DNA of 64,000 bases from assembly GCA_026315105.1 (NCBI GenBank), contig CM048744.1, positions 318,501,270 through 318,565,269 of the forward strand, read 5' to 3'. A program made the position numbers and the translations under genes. The DNA comes from Locusta migratoria. Taxonomy: Eukaryota; Arthropoda; Insecta; Orthoptera; Acrididae. Under the pieces are notes generated by a model. That model made no database searches. It was not told where the DNA came from and saw nothing but the letters and a program-made list of their open reading frames with translations. Below are positions 21,815 through 32,601 of this stretch, piece after piece. Position 1 is the first letter of the stretch. Each line of letters begins with the position of its first letter.

Positions 21815-22308
21815 TCACTTCCTAACATTAGATTTAAACAAAGTCCCTTTATGACAAATAAATCTTGAATTAAACAGCTCCTCCTCAATGATTACGTCAA
21901 ATTCTGGGTTCCCTTTCATATAGTTTGGTTCGTTCAAGAATTCATTTTGTATCTTACCTAGCTGGGCCTCCCCCCAATACTTATTTAAAAACAACTTTTC
22001 AACAGTTACAAATTTATCAGCACACTGATTTGCCCAAGTTTGAGCAGAACAGTCAAGCATTCTCTTTGCTAACTTCATTTTACACTGGTCTGACATATGA
22101 GGCACAAATTGGTCCTTGCATGCAGCTAAAAAATCTACTGGATGATAATTACCCACTCCTGAAAACTTTCTTCCATTACTTGTCTGCACCAGGAACCAAT
22201 TAGTGTTTTCTGATGCAGTACACAATTCTAGACTATTTATTCTAGTGTTCACCTTCTCAATCTCAGTATAGTTTACTGTCACTACTTGTTCTATCTTTTT
22301 CCTAAAGT
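21815..22308 (-). pseudogene. Gag capsid-like fragment
   Basis: A frame of about 165 codons, open right up to the 5' LTR edge. It begins with coiled-coil-like sequence (TEIEKVNTRINSLE), then FSGVGNYHPVDFLAACKDQF and AQTWANQCADKF, and ends at a stop after about 165 residues. The same pattern (NYHPVDFLA, QSWAN, FLNKCWSE, QNEFLN) occurs at 62230-62480, so the two loci are one retrotransposon family. The N terminus is missing at the LTR junction, which points to an internal deletion. No protease or RT found. Confidence 0.6.
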
Positions 22309-23078
22309 TACATTTCTAAAACTTTACTTAAAATCAAAATAATTACACTACACATTAACAAATATTTTCTTACGTTTTTATATTAGTATAAACATCCTTT
22401 GTACTATTTATTATAATCATGCAATTTCTTATATCACAGATAAGTGATTTAACTGAATATTTCAAGGTAACATACACAAGATTAATTGAAAATAAAATGA
22501 GAAATAGTTAATGTATTATTTTTATAAACAAACATTGCCATGCTAGTTGTGTAACTGTCTTGTATTTATTGGTAATTTATTACTTTTCATTGTCAATTAA
22601 ACATATTACGTCAGATGTGACTATATCAGCTAATGTATTGTTTATTTGTCAACAGGCTATTTTGTAATGAGGGCCTTAAAGGTTCCTAACTGCATCGTAT
22701 TACTTCAAATACCAGTAGTATTACAATATTTGTGCATTGCACTGTGCCTGGCACTCGCCATTGTCCCTCTCTCCCCTCACCGGAAACGAACTGGAAAATC
22801 CTAAGTTGGAACAAGCCACCAACGTCAGCCTGCTCGCTGGCCTCCCATCAGCTACAAGCCGTCTGTAACAGCAAATCTCAACGTGGAGAATTTCTACCTA
22901 TGGCCTAACTATAAATGTTGTCACCCAACTGTGTACATACATTGCTACCATAAATAATAAGATTAAAATTGTGTAACATTTAGTGCATTGGCATGGTCAA
23001 TGTTTGCAGTGAACTTCATACTGTTTAATTATCAAATGCTATTAATTACCAGTATTTCTATTGGGCGGTAATCTCACA
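22309..23078 (-). repeat. 5' LTR (770 bp)
   Basis: Direct repeat of 18988-19757. Confidence 0.85.
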
Positions 23079-23084
23079 AGTCAC

Positions 23085-23121
23085 ACACAGTACAAACACG
23101 TTTGTCTTGTTTGTACTGTGT
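23085..23121. repeat. Perfect 13-bp hairpin
   Basis: ACACAGTACAAAC at 23085-23097 and its exact reverse complement at 23109-23121 with an 11-base loop, between the LTR edge and the inverted arm. Confidence 0.8.
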
Positions 23122-23140
23122 ATGACTCCCATCCATTCCT

Positions 23141-24045
23141 GCTCTATTATTATTAAACACGTCTGTCGGCTGTAGTCTATGCTAAGAGCGTGGAGAGAGA
23201 TGGGCGTGTAAATTCTTACTTGCAAATTTTGCATACGAGTTTTAATATTTTACTACTACATGCTGTAGTATACGAGACCAACTAAGCATTTCTGTTCTAA
23301 ATTGTTTTTTAGCATTAGACCGAAATTCTTGTTAATAATAATAAACGGCGGAAATTGTTGTTACATAAATCGAGATCTGGCGTAGGGATCATTGTGGCGC
23401 GCTTAATAATAATAAATATGCAATTTAATTATCTGCTAACCTGGCAGGGCGCGGTCGCCTTAAAAAGAGAGCAGGGGTCGGCCGGCAGGAGCGGTGTCGA
23501 TGCGGTCAAGACAATCGTCGCGGTATTGTTTGTTCTCGCGCGTAGGGCGGGTGGCGGTGTTCTTTGAGAAGCGGTCGCGAGCGTGGAGGAGGAGGGGGTA
23601 GCATCTGTCGGCGGCGGAGGCGGCGGTCCGGCAATCGGCCGAGCGAGTAGGGGTCGCGGGTGCGAGTACAGACATGTCGAGGGGTCTACAGGTCTGGACC
23701 TGTTGGAAGTGCCGCCTGTCTGGCGGCGGAGATGAGGGGTGGAGGGAGGGACGTCGTGTGTGGCCGAGAGAGGTGTTGCAACCTGTCAATCCTTAAGTGC
23801 GATATGGCGGTGTCCTTTGATTAGCAGTCGGACAAGTAGCGAATCAAAAGGACCTATATGTAACTATCAATCATCTTTCGTTCTTCCAGGAAGACCTATC
23901 AATCATCCTGTGGCGGCATCCTTTGATCTGCGGTCCGGCAATTGGCTGAGGGAGGAGGGGTGTGGCGTTATTCAAATTTCCCGCCAAAAAACAAGAGTCG
24001 CGAATCTGACTGTGCTGAAACCCCCACTACCATACTACTTTCACC
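23141..24045 (-). repeat. Right inverted arm
   Basis: Reverse complement of 15694-16597 with occasional substitutions. Confidence 0.85.
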
Positions 24046-24054
24046 ATTACACCA

Positions 24055-25137
24055 ACAAACTGCTACGGGATGTAGAAGGCGTTTTAAGAAACAAAATGAG
24101 CATAGAAACCCATGCCCGGAAACGCCATTCAACGACGTTATGAATAATTCAAGTGCCAGGCACTGGCGGCTGCCACTAGACATCCCCTCCAGCACAGAGT
24201 AACAGATATAGAGGAGAAGCCCCTCCTAAACCACTGTCCTACATTCCCTTCGTAGTTCCGTAAGATGCTACCAGGTGTCAGACTATTCCCCGGCTTAGTA
24301 CCGGTAGACGACACTAGAGGCGCTTCTGAGGGTAGCGTGGTGGGGAGGCTGAGGGGAGAGCTCGTGCCGCCTGCCACGAGGCCACGGCTGTGTCCTGTGT
24401 GCCGGCGTTTGAGGGGAAGTGGTGGTGGTGGGGGCAGCCGCTACCTTCCGCCTGCTCTGGCCAGTTTAAAGGGCTGCTTTTGACCGCAGCGCCATCATGG
24501 GACATCTTACGGAACCTTCCCTCCCTGCACCCCTGAGCGTGTGACCGGTCCCTTACGGAGGTTTCCCGTCTGTAATACACTGCCGAAAATATCCCCTGCG
24601 TGAAATTTTGTGAGAGTCATTCTTTTACTGGTAGCATGTGATGAATTATGCTGGGAACCCCGAGTGCACGAATTTCGCTTCACCCTGTATATTTTCCTTA
24701 TTATTCTTCAGGATAAGGAGTTACATAAAACCGTAATATGAATTTTTATATTCACATTATTTCCGATGGCGAAATTAAAATATTTCTCACAGAATAGATA
24801 ATCTACTATTGATAAACAACATTATCGATCGCGTTATTTAAGAAATATTTAGCTCGTGTATGGCCCCACAAACAAGCCACAGATAGCAGTATTCCGCTGG
24901 CAGCTGAGCGGGATGTGTCCTTAGGTCTAATGATTTTAATGACACTAGAATGTGTAATTGCGAAATCTACATAAGAAAGATTATAACAGCACACATGGCG
25001 TGGATGAAACCTGTGATATAGTCGGTAATTTGGTAGAACGCTTGCAAACGATATATATCGAAGTTGCGATTATGACGGCTCGAAACGATATATGTCGAAT
25101 AAGCAAATGTCATAGCTTACAGTTACATAGAATATGT
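24055..25137. other. No gene recognised; GC-rich stretch
   Basis: 24150-24560 is GC-rich with GGT/GGG runs but has no convincing frame. 25024-25078 is an inverted partner of 32547-32601 and contains the palindrome CGATATATATCG. Confidence 0.45.
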
Positions 25138-25147
25138 CATGATTTTA

Positions 25148-25353
25148 CAGCCGCGGCGGAGCGGCCGAGCGCATTGAGGTGCTATGCTACGATGCGCGAG
25201 GTCTTTCCCCGTCGGGGGTTCGAATCCCCTCCTCGGGCATGGATGTTTGTGTCGTATTTTAGTATAAGGTAGTTCATACGTAGTTTGTAAGTTTAGGGAC
25301 TGATGACCCCGAAATTAAGTCCCTTTAGCTTAACAAATATTTGAGCATTTGAA
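25148..25353 (+). mobile_element. tRNA-derived SINE
   Basis: Head with B box GGGGGTTCGAATCCCC, body TAGTTTGTAAGTTTAGGGAC, tail ATTTGAGCATTTGAA. Flanked by the 10-bp duplication CATGATTTTA (25138-25147 and 25354-25363). Confidence 0.9.
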
Positions 25354-25828
25354 CATGATTTTAAAATTGGATTCCATTATCTGGAGGCGTGTGCTCAACG
25401 GCTACAAAATCACTTTTATCAATAATGCTGCTCCTTTCATTATTGCTGATTTTAAAAGAGGTCGTTAGCCAGGAACCTAAGAGTACAGCTTAAATTATTG
25501 TGGGTCAACATATCGCCAGCATTGCTTGTTCACTTGCAACTCCTCGGTTTCTGCCTAACCACACCCTTAAAAATCATGACATGTTCGTAATAATCATAAT
25601 ATTCGTCGATGTACCCTTGTCCGGTCAGTAAATGAATTATCCTCGTAAAGCGAACATTTCATATATCGAGAACCATTCTTCTGACTGTCGTAAATCTTAC
25701 CCCGCGTCCACACATTGGTACCAACGCTGCCGCCAACATTGGCCAATATGTGCTGTTTCAGGCTTTCCCGACGTAACATATTCTTGAATGGTTCACGGGA
25801 GTACCGTCGGATACCATTGTAATAATCG

Positions 25829-25869
25829 CACAATATTTCTGCGAGACAGCTGCTCGCCATCTTCAGGTG
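25829..25869 (-). ncRNA. Hammerhead ribozyme motif, PLE family 1, copy A
   Basis: Minus strand: CAC - CTGAAGA - stem II (GCGAG/CTCGC) - GAAA - TATT - GTG. Core positions C3 U4 G5 A6 N7 G8 A9 and G12 A13 A14 are present. Stem I is CAC/GTG, and stem III would be the self-complementary ATAT, as in dimer-forming hammerheads known from PLEs. Cleavage would follow the second T of TATT. Confidence 0.65.
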
Positions 25870-26237
25870 AACTGCCGCTGTTGCTTCTCTGCTCGCAATA
25901 TATATGGTGGCTCGTTACCACGGCGCAGGCGCCGCTGCTGTGACGTCATGGCAGACCAGAGCGTCGACGGCGTGAACATGGAGAGCCCCCTACCGGAGGG
26001 CCGTTGAACGGGCCGCTGGTGGTCTGCGCAGGCGCGGCGCGGGCAAGAGCGGCCGCTGGCGGTGGACCCCTTGTGCGCGCGCCAACCGGAGGAAAAAGTA
26101 CGTGTATTACGAGTCTTGACTTCGATGACCCATCTGCGTCGATTGGTGACCATCGTCTGTCTGCGGCTGATGTTGTCTCAGTACTGCCAAGGCCGGTTCC
26201 CATGCTTTACTAAGTTGGAATCCCGTGTCTCTATTAA

Positions 26238-26238
26238 T

Positions 26239-26291
<53 letters not shown>

Positions 26292-28397
26292 AATGCGTAT
26301 TTCGACGGCCTCTTTAATTATGGAGTCCCAATAGGTGGAAGCGGAAGAAATGATCTTCGTCTCTTCGTAATTCATGCAGTGTCCCGAATCAAGACTGTGT
26401 TCAGCTACAGCCGATTTTTGTGGTTGACACAATCTTGTGTGGCGTTTATGTTCGTCGCACCTGTCTTTCACAGTGCGACACGTCTGTCCAATATAAGACA
26501 TTCCACACTGGCACGGGATTTTGTATATTCCCGGTCTTCTGAGGCCGAGGTTGTCTTTAACGGAGCCCAGCATCGTCTGCACTCTCGCTGGAGGGCGGAA
26601 GACACACTTTATATTATGTTTTTTAAACAGTCTGCCAATCTTGAACGACACACCACCGACATAGGGAAGAAAAACCATCTTAGTGGAGCTCTCCGTTTCT
26701 TCTAGTTCCTCTTCAGGTTTCGAGCGAGCTGGTCGAAATGCAGCACGAATCTGTTTCTCAGTATAGCCGTTCTGGGCAAACACAGAGCGAAGATGGTTGA
26801 GTTCTGCTTGTATACAATCTGCATCTGAGATCGCCCTTGCTCTGTATACGTGTGTCCGTAGTACACCGCTGCGTTGAGATGGATGATGACAGCTCGTAGC
26901 ATTCAAATAAAGGTCGGTGTGTGTAGGTTTACGATACACACCATGTCCCAAGGAACCGTCTCCATTTCGGCGAACCATGACGTCCAGAAACGGGAGCTTA
27001 CCATTTTCTTCCAATTCCATAGTAAAACAGATGTTCGGGTGGAGTGAGTTGAGATGGTCTAGGAACGAAGGCAGTGTGGCAGACCCATGTGGCCATACGA
27101 CGAAGGTATCGTCCACATACCTCCAAAAACATTTGGGTTTCAATGGCGCCGTCTGAAGGGCTTTATCCTCGAAATCTTCCATAAAAAGATTAGCTACTAT
27201 GGGAGACAGAGGGCTGCCCATAGCAACACCGTCAGTCTGCTCAAAATATTCGTTGTTAAATAAAAAGTAGGTCGAGGTGAGCACATGTTTAAAAAGATGT
27301 AAAATGTCCTCTTCCAGCGCGGCCCCAATGAGTTGTAAGGAGTCCATTAGAGGCACCCTTGTGAACAGGGAGACCACGTCGAAGCTCACCAATAGATCTG
27401 TAGGTTCCAGGCGTAGGTTCTTGAGACGCCGTATAAAATCTTCCGAGTTCCGAATGTGGTGTTCACATTTTCCGACCACAGGGCTGAGGAGAGTTGCCAG
27501 ATGCTTAGCCAGATGATATGTTGGGGCTCCAATATTGCTTACAATCGGTCTTAGCGGAACTCCACTTTTGTGCACCTTTGGTAAACCGTAAAGGCGAGGT
27601 GGGACAGGCGCTCGTACTCTTAAACTCTTCTTCAGAGGTTCCGGAAAGTCGCTGGATTTGAGGAGGGCGGATGTCTTCCGTTGTACTGCATCCGTCGGAT
27701 CTTTCTGGAGGCGACGATACGCTGAGTCCTGTAATAAGTTCATCATCTTGTCAGTGTAAGACGTCGCAGGCCGAAGAACAGTAGCGTTGCCCTTGTCAGC
27801 TGGTAAAATCACGATCTCTGTGTCTTCTCTTAAAGAGCGGAGTGCTTTCCTTTCTTCAAAGCTGATGTTTTGCTTAGGTGCGGGCATCCTTGTTATGGCC
27901 CTGCAGGCCTCTCGCCTTATTTCTTCAGCAGTATCAGTCGGAAGTTTAGAGATACCTTGCTCAACCGCACTGATAAAGTCCTTGATAGGTAAGGTTTTCG
28001 GAGTGGGCGCAAAATTAAGTCCCTTTTCCAACACTGACATCGTGGGTTCGCTCAGTGGTTTATCTGTGAAATTCAACACAGTCCGTCCATTAAATGTGTT
28101 TTCTTGCGATGATCGACGTGTAAGAAGCTGGAACTTGGAAGTTTGACGCGCCGTGGTTTGCTGCCGCGTCCAGTCCGAAAGCACCCATGAAGCGGTGTCC
28201 ACCTACTCCCAGGAATCCACAGACAGACAAGACGAGATCTTCAAATGGAGTGAAAGCAGATTTTCGGAGACATTGTCTAATTCACGCCTGGTGTAACGGA
28301 TGCTTTCTCTCACCAGTGCCTTGCTAGCACGTTGTTTAATCCTCTTGGCAGCCGTCGAGTCAACATAGTGAGTGAACTTAGCAAATGTCGGGATAAA
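26238..28397 (-). pseudogene. PLE reverse transcriptase with GIY-YIG endonuclease, copy A
   Basis: Frame matches copy B. A TGG to TAG change gives a stop at 28203-28205, and the N-terminal part is truncated. Downstream of the stop, 654 codons are open and include RT motif A (SFDVVSLFTRVPL), motif B (DGVAMGSPLSPIVANLF), catalytic YVDD and the GIY-YIG domain (GIYKIPCQCGMSYIGQT). The frame ends in 16 lysines encoded by the A run and a stop. Confidence 0.88.
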
Positions 28398-28737
28398 TAA
28401 AGCATGGGAACCGGCCTTGGCAGTACTGAGACAACATCAGCCGCAGACAGACGATGGTCACCAATCGACGCAGATGGGTCATCGAAGTCAAGACTCGTAA
28501 TACACGTATTTTTTCCTCCGGTTGGCGCGCGCACAAGGGGTCCACCGCCAGCGGCCGCTCTTGCCCGCGCCGCGCCTGCGCAGACCACCAGCGGCCCGTT
28601 CAACGGCCCTCCGGTAGGAGGCTCTCCATGTTCACGCCGTCGACGCTCTGGTCTGCCATGACGTCACAGCAGCGGCGCCTGCGCCGTGGTAACGAGCCAC
28701 CATATATATTGCGAGCAGAGAAGCAACAGCGGCAGTT

Positions 28738-28778
28738 CACCTGAAGATGGCGAGCAGCTGTCTCGCAGAAATATTGTG
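28738..28778 (+). ncRNA. Hammerhead ribozyme motif, 5' terminal repeat of copy B
   Basis: Same core and stems as at 25829-25869. The ATG of the RT frame (28747) begins on the last A of CTGAAGA, so the ribozyme and the first 11 codons share sequence. Predicted cleavage between 28775 and 28776 falls within codon 10. Confidence 0.65.
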
Positions 28779-31083
28779 CGATTATTACAATAGTATCCGA
28801 CGGTACTCCCGTGAACCATTCAAGAATATGTTACGTCGGGAAAGCCTGAAACAGCACATCTGGTACCTCTACGGGGAGGAGATGGTCAGCAGTATACGTG
28901 AGTTCGATAAACTTCGAAACAAGAAGAACCGATTGTTGTGCTCTCTCGCATTTTTATTGAGATGTCGGGACCAGCAAATTATCCCGACATTTGCTAAGTT
29001 CACTCACTATGTCGACTCGACGGCTGCCAAGACGATTAAACAACGTGCTAGCAAGGCACTGGTGAGAGAAAGAATCCGTTACACCAGGCGTGAATTAGAC
29101 AATGTCTCCAAAAATCTGCTTTCACTCCATTTGAAGATCTCGTCTTGTCTGTCTGTGGATTCCTGGGAGTGGGTGGACACCGCTTCATGGGCGCTTTCGG
29201 ACTGGACGCGGCAGCAAACCACGGCGCGTCAAACTTCCAAGTTCCAGCTTTTTACACGTCGATCATCGCAAGAAAACACATTTAATGGACGGACTGTGTT
29301 GAATTTCACAGATAAACCACTGAGCGAACCCGCGATGTCAGTGTTGGAAAAGGGACTTAATTTTGCGCCCACTCCGAAAACCTTACCTATTTAGGACTTT
29401 ATCAGTTCGGTTGAGCAAGGTATCTCTAAACTTCCGACTGATACTGCTGAAGAAATAAGGCGAGAGGCCTGCAGGGCCATAACAAGGATGCCCGCACCTA
29501 AGCAAAACATCAGCTTTGAAGAAAGGAAAGCACTCCGCTCTTTAAGAGAAGACACAGAGATCGTGATTTTACCAGCGGACAAGGGCAACGCTACTGTTCT
29601 TCTGCCTGCGACGTCTTACACTGACAAGATGATGAACTTATTACAGGACTCAGCGTATCGTCGCCTCCAGAAAGATCCGACGGATGCAGTACAACGGAAG
29701 ACACCCGCCCTCCTCAAATCCAGCGACTTTCCGGAACCTCTGAAGAAGAGTTTAAGAGTACGAGCGCCTGTCCCACCTCGCCTTTACGGTTTATCAAAGG
29801 TGCACAAAAGTGGAGTTCCGCTAAGACCGATTGTAAGCAATATTGGAGCCCCAACCTATCATCTGGCTAAGCATCTGGCAACTCTCCTCAGCCCTGTGGT
29901 CGGAAAATGTGAACACCACATTCGGAACTCGGAAGATTTTATACGGCGTCTCAAGAACCTACGCCTGGAACCTACAGATCTATTGGTGAGCTTCGACGTG
30001 GTCTCCCTGTTCACAAGGGTGCCTCTAATGGACTCCTTACAACTCATTGGGGCCGCGCTGGAAGAGGACATTTTACATCTTTTTAAACATGTGCTCACCT
30101 CGACCTACTTTTTATTTAACAACGAATATTTTGAGCAGACTGACGGTGTTGCTATGGGCAGCCCTCTGTCTCCCATAGTAGCTAATCTTTTTATGGAAGA
30201 TTTCGAGGATAAAGCCCTTCAGACGGCGCCATTGAAACCCAAATGTTTTTGGAGGTATGTGGACGATACCTTCGTCGTATGGCCACATGGGTCTGCCACA
30301 CTGCCTTCGTTCCTAGACCATCTCAACTCACTCCACCCGAACATCTGTTTTACTATGGAATTGGAAGAAAATGGTAAGCTCCCGTTTCTGGACGTCATGG
30401 TTCGCCGAAATGGAGACGGTTCCTTGGGACATGGTGTGTATCGTAAACCTACACACACCGACCTTTATTTGAATGCTACGAGCTGTCATCATCCATCTCA
30501 ACGCAGCGGTGTACTACGGACACACGTATACAGAGCAAGGGCGATCTCAGATGCAGATTGTATACAAGCAGAACTCAACCATCTTCGCTCTGTGTTTGCC
30601 CAGAACGGCTATACTGAGAAACAGATTCGTGCTGCATTTCGACCAGCTCGCTCGAAACCTGAAGAGGAACTAGAAGAAACGGAGAGCTCCACTAAGATGG
30701 TTTTTCTTCCCTATGTCGGTGGTGTGTCGTTCAAGATTGGCAGACTGTTTAAAAAACATAATATAAAGTGTGTCTTCCGCCCTCCAGCGAGAGTGCAGAC
30801 GATGCTGGGCTCCGTTAAAGACAACCTCGGCCTCAGAAGACCGGGAATATACAAAATCCCGTGCCAGTGTGGAATGTCTTATATTGGACAGACGTGTCGC
30901 ACTGTGAAAGACAGGTGCGACGAACATAAACGCCACACAAGATTGTGTCAACCACAAAAATCGGCTGTAGCTGAACACAGTCTTGATTCGGGACACTGCA
31001 TGAATTACGAAGAGACGAAGATCATTTCTTCCGCTTCCACCTATTGGGACTCCATAATTAAAGAGGCCGTCGAAATACGCATT

Positions 31084-31127
<44 letters not shown>

Positions 31128-31128
31128 A
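28747..31128 (+). pseudogene. PLE reverse transcriptase with GIY-YIG endonuclease, copy B
   Basis: One 794-codon frame interrupted only by a TAG at 29392-29394 (codon 216), where copy A has AAG for Lys. N-terminal region MASSCLAEILCDYYN; RT fingers with PADKGNATVL; RLYGLSKVHKSGVPLRPIVS; motif A SFDVVSLFTRVP; motif B GVAMGSPLSP; YVDD near residue 503; then VYRKPTHTDLY. The GIY-YIG nuclease begins near 699 with the conserved GIY, SYIGQT, R and H. PLE proteins prime reverse transcription on nicked target DNA, with GIY-YIG thought to nick. The frame runs into poly-lysine from the A run. The typical PLE tail (INRDTGFQLSKAWEPAL) lies just after, out of frame. Confidence 0.9.
31086..31125 (+). repeat. 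A40 run inside the PLE coding end
   Basis: Counterpart of the T49 run at 26241-26289 in copy A. Both lengths leave the frame in the phase that stops directly after the lysines. Confidence 0.9.
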
Positions 31129-31501
31129 ATAAATTAATAGAGACACGGGATTCCAACTTAGTAAAGCATGGGAACCGGCCTTGGCAGTACTGAGACAACA
31201 TCAGCCGCAGACAGACGATGGTCACCAATCGACGCAGATGGGTCATCGAAGTCAAGACTCGTAATACACGTACTTTTTCCTCCGGTTGGCGCGCGCACAA
31301 GGGGTCCACCGCCAGCGGCCGCTCTTGCCCGCGCCGCGCCTGCGCAGACCACCAGCGGCCCGTTCAACGGCCCTCCGGTAGGGGGCTCTCCATGTTCACG
31401 CCGTCGACGCTCTGGTCTGCCATGACGTCACAGCAGCGGCGCCTGCGCCGTGGTAACGAGCCACCATATATATTGCGAGCAGAGAAGCAACAGCGGCAGT
31501 T

Positions 31502-31542
31502 CACCTGAAGATGGCGAGCAGCTGTCTCGCAGAAATATTGTG
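31502..31542 (+). ncRNA. Hammerhead ribozyme motif, 3' terminal repeat of copy B
   Basis: Third copy of the family 1 motif with the same core and stem sequences as at 28738-28778. With the upstream copy it would release a unit-length RNA if active. Confidence 0.65.
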
Positions 31543-32310
31543 CGATTATTACAATAGTATCCGACGGTACTCCCGTGAACCATTCAAGAATTGGCCAATA
31601 TTTTTGAGACAGCGTCCACACATTGGAGCCAATATTCAGTTGAATTCGTCGAGAGCCAACGAAAACATCTGACACACAAATAGCTTTTGCGTGTGAATAA
31701 TTACATTTTGTCATTGTAAATCAAAGTGGGGAACATACGTAAAAGATGATGTGGTGTTGTATCACTTCCTACCGAACATTAATTGCGGTACGAAATCATT
31801 AATTTTTAATTTTTAAATATGCTACAAGTAAACGATACACATCATAAAAACTTAGACCTGCTACTTTAAATGCTTGAAAATAAAATAAAAAAGAAAGATG
31901 TTTTGGAGGGATGCTATTCTTTTGGTATTACGCTTCGATTTCTTGTAAAAGGAGACAATATTAGACGCCTACACTTCCCTTTTTAAATAACCATGTAATT
32001 GATATCACTAGTAGTGCTTGAAGTTCGCAAAACGATATTTAAAACTTGACATGAAATATTAAGTATTATACTGTTAATCTTAAAAATTTAATTCAGTAAT
32101 GGAGTATGTCGAAAGTCTTTAAAGTTTTTAATTTCACAGTTCGCGCCGAAGTTTTGCTGTGGCATTTCGTTTTTTGAGGTTTCTTTCACAAATGAATCAC
32201 TTTCTGATACAGTTCTAATATTTACAAAGAGATTTCGAAACTTTAAAACGGCGACGAAGAATAAACGAAGAAAGAAACTGTTTCGAGATGAGCAGACGAC
32301 AAAGAATGAA

Positions 32311-32500
32311 ACGTTGGCGCCAATGTGTGGACGACGTACCCATATTGGTCCAACGTCCTTTGATGTTTGGTCGAAATACCGACAAGCAACGGAGCCGTAC
32401 CAACGTTGGCGCCAACGTTGGTTCCAACGCTATTTCACCGATCCACACATTGGACGAACACTGTTGGCGCCAACGTCGGGTCCAATGTGTGGATCAGGCC
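32311..32500. repeat. Palindrome-rich cluster
   Basis: Contains TTGGCGCCAA at three places (near 32314, 32407, 32464), CCAATGTGTGGA twice and TCCACACATTGG once, in alternating orientation. The same TCCACACATTGG motif occurs at about 25707 and 31615. Confidence 0.75.
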
Positions 32501-32546
32501 TTACTCGTATATTTCACCTCACTGCTACATTGCTTGATACATCGAT

Positions 32547-32601
32547 CCGTCACAGTCGCACCTTCGATATATATCGTTTGCAAGCGTTCTACCAAATTAC
32601 C
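32547..32601 (-). repeat. 55-bp inverted partner of 25024-25078
   Basis: Three mismatches in 55 bp by eye; includes CGATATATATCG and CAAGCGTTCTACCAAATTAC. Confidence 0.8.

Larger units (their letters stand above)
18988..23078 (-). mobile_element. Gag-only LTR retrotransposon, degraded
   Basis: Direct 770-bp repeats at 18988-19757 and 22309-23078 differ at a few positions, so it is older than the Gypsy copy at 1504-7544. In element sense (minus) the LTR begins TGTGAGATTACCGCCC, and AGTGGGGGTAT directly precedes the 3' LTR as a polypurine tract. The other LTR end lacks a clean CA, and no target duplication was found. Only a gag piece is recognisable between the LTRs. Confidence 0.75.
15694..24045. 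mobile_element. Mutator-like element with 0.9-kb inverted repeats
   Basis: Inverted arms of about 904 bp (15694-16597 and 23141-24045) bound by a 9-bp direct duplication ATTACACCA (15685-15693 and 24046-24054). Long arms with 9-10-bp duplications are typical of the Mutator superfamily; the assignment is an inference because no transposase was found. The right end has about 7 more bases than the left. The element carries an LTR retrotransposon (18988-23078). Without it, about 4.3 kb remain, with no coding region recognised. Confidence 0.65.
25748..28397 (-). mobile_element. Penelope-like element, copy A (5'-truncated)
   Basis: Minus strand: truncated 5' side at about 28397, RT/GIY-YIG frame, a 49-base A run (T on plus, 26241-26289), then a terminal repeat with a hammerhead motif, ending at 25748. 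It meets copy B head-to-head at 28394-28398 with ATAA microhomology. The two copies share one target duplication, ATTGGCCAAT (25738-25747 and 31590-31599). Confidence 0.88.
28398..31589 (+). mobile_element. Penelope-like element, copy B (near full length)
   Basis: 5' terminal repeat (from about 28398, with hammerhead), RT/GIY-YIG frame, 40-base A run (31086-31125), then a second direct copy of the terminal repeat (about 31160-31589) with its own hammerhead. The 3' end is about 35 bp shorter than that of copy A. Confidence 0.88.
25700..32500. mobile_element. Possible PIF/Harbinger-type element hosting the PLE pair
   Basis: The left end CCCCGCGTCCACACATTGG follows TTA (25697-25699). The right end, as reverse complement GGCCTGATCCACACATTGG, precedes TTA (32501-32503). 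Shared TCCACACATTGG and matching TTA flanks suggest inverted ends with a 3-bp duplication. No transposase was recognised, and similar motifs recur internally, so the true ends could differ. Confidence 0.35.

Noticed and set aside
18988..23078. Target duplication for the 770-bp LTR element
   Set aside because: The flanks (GCCAA and AGTCA) do not match; the boundary on one side may be eroded.
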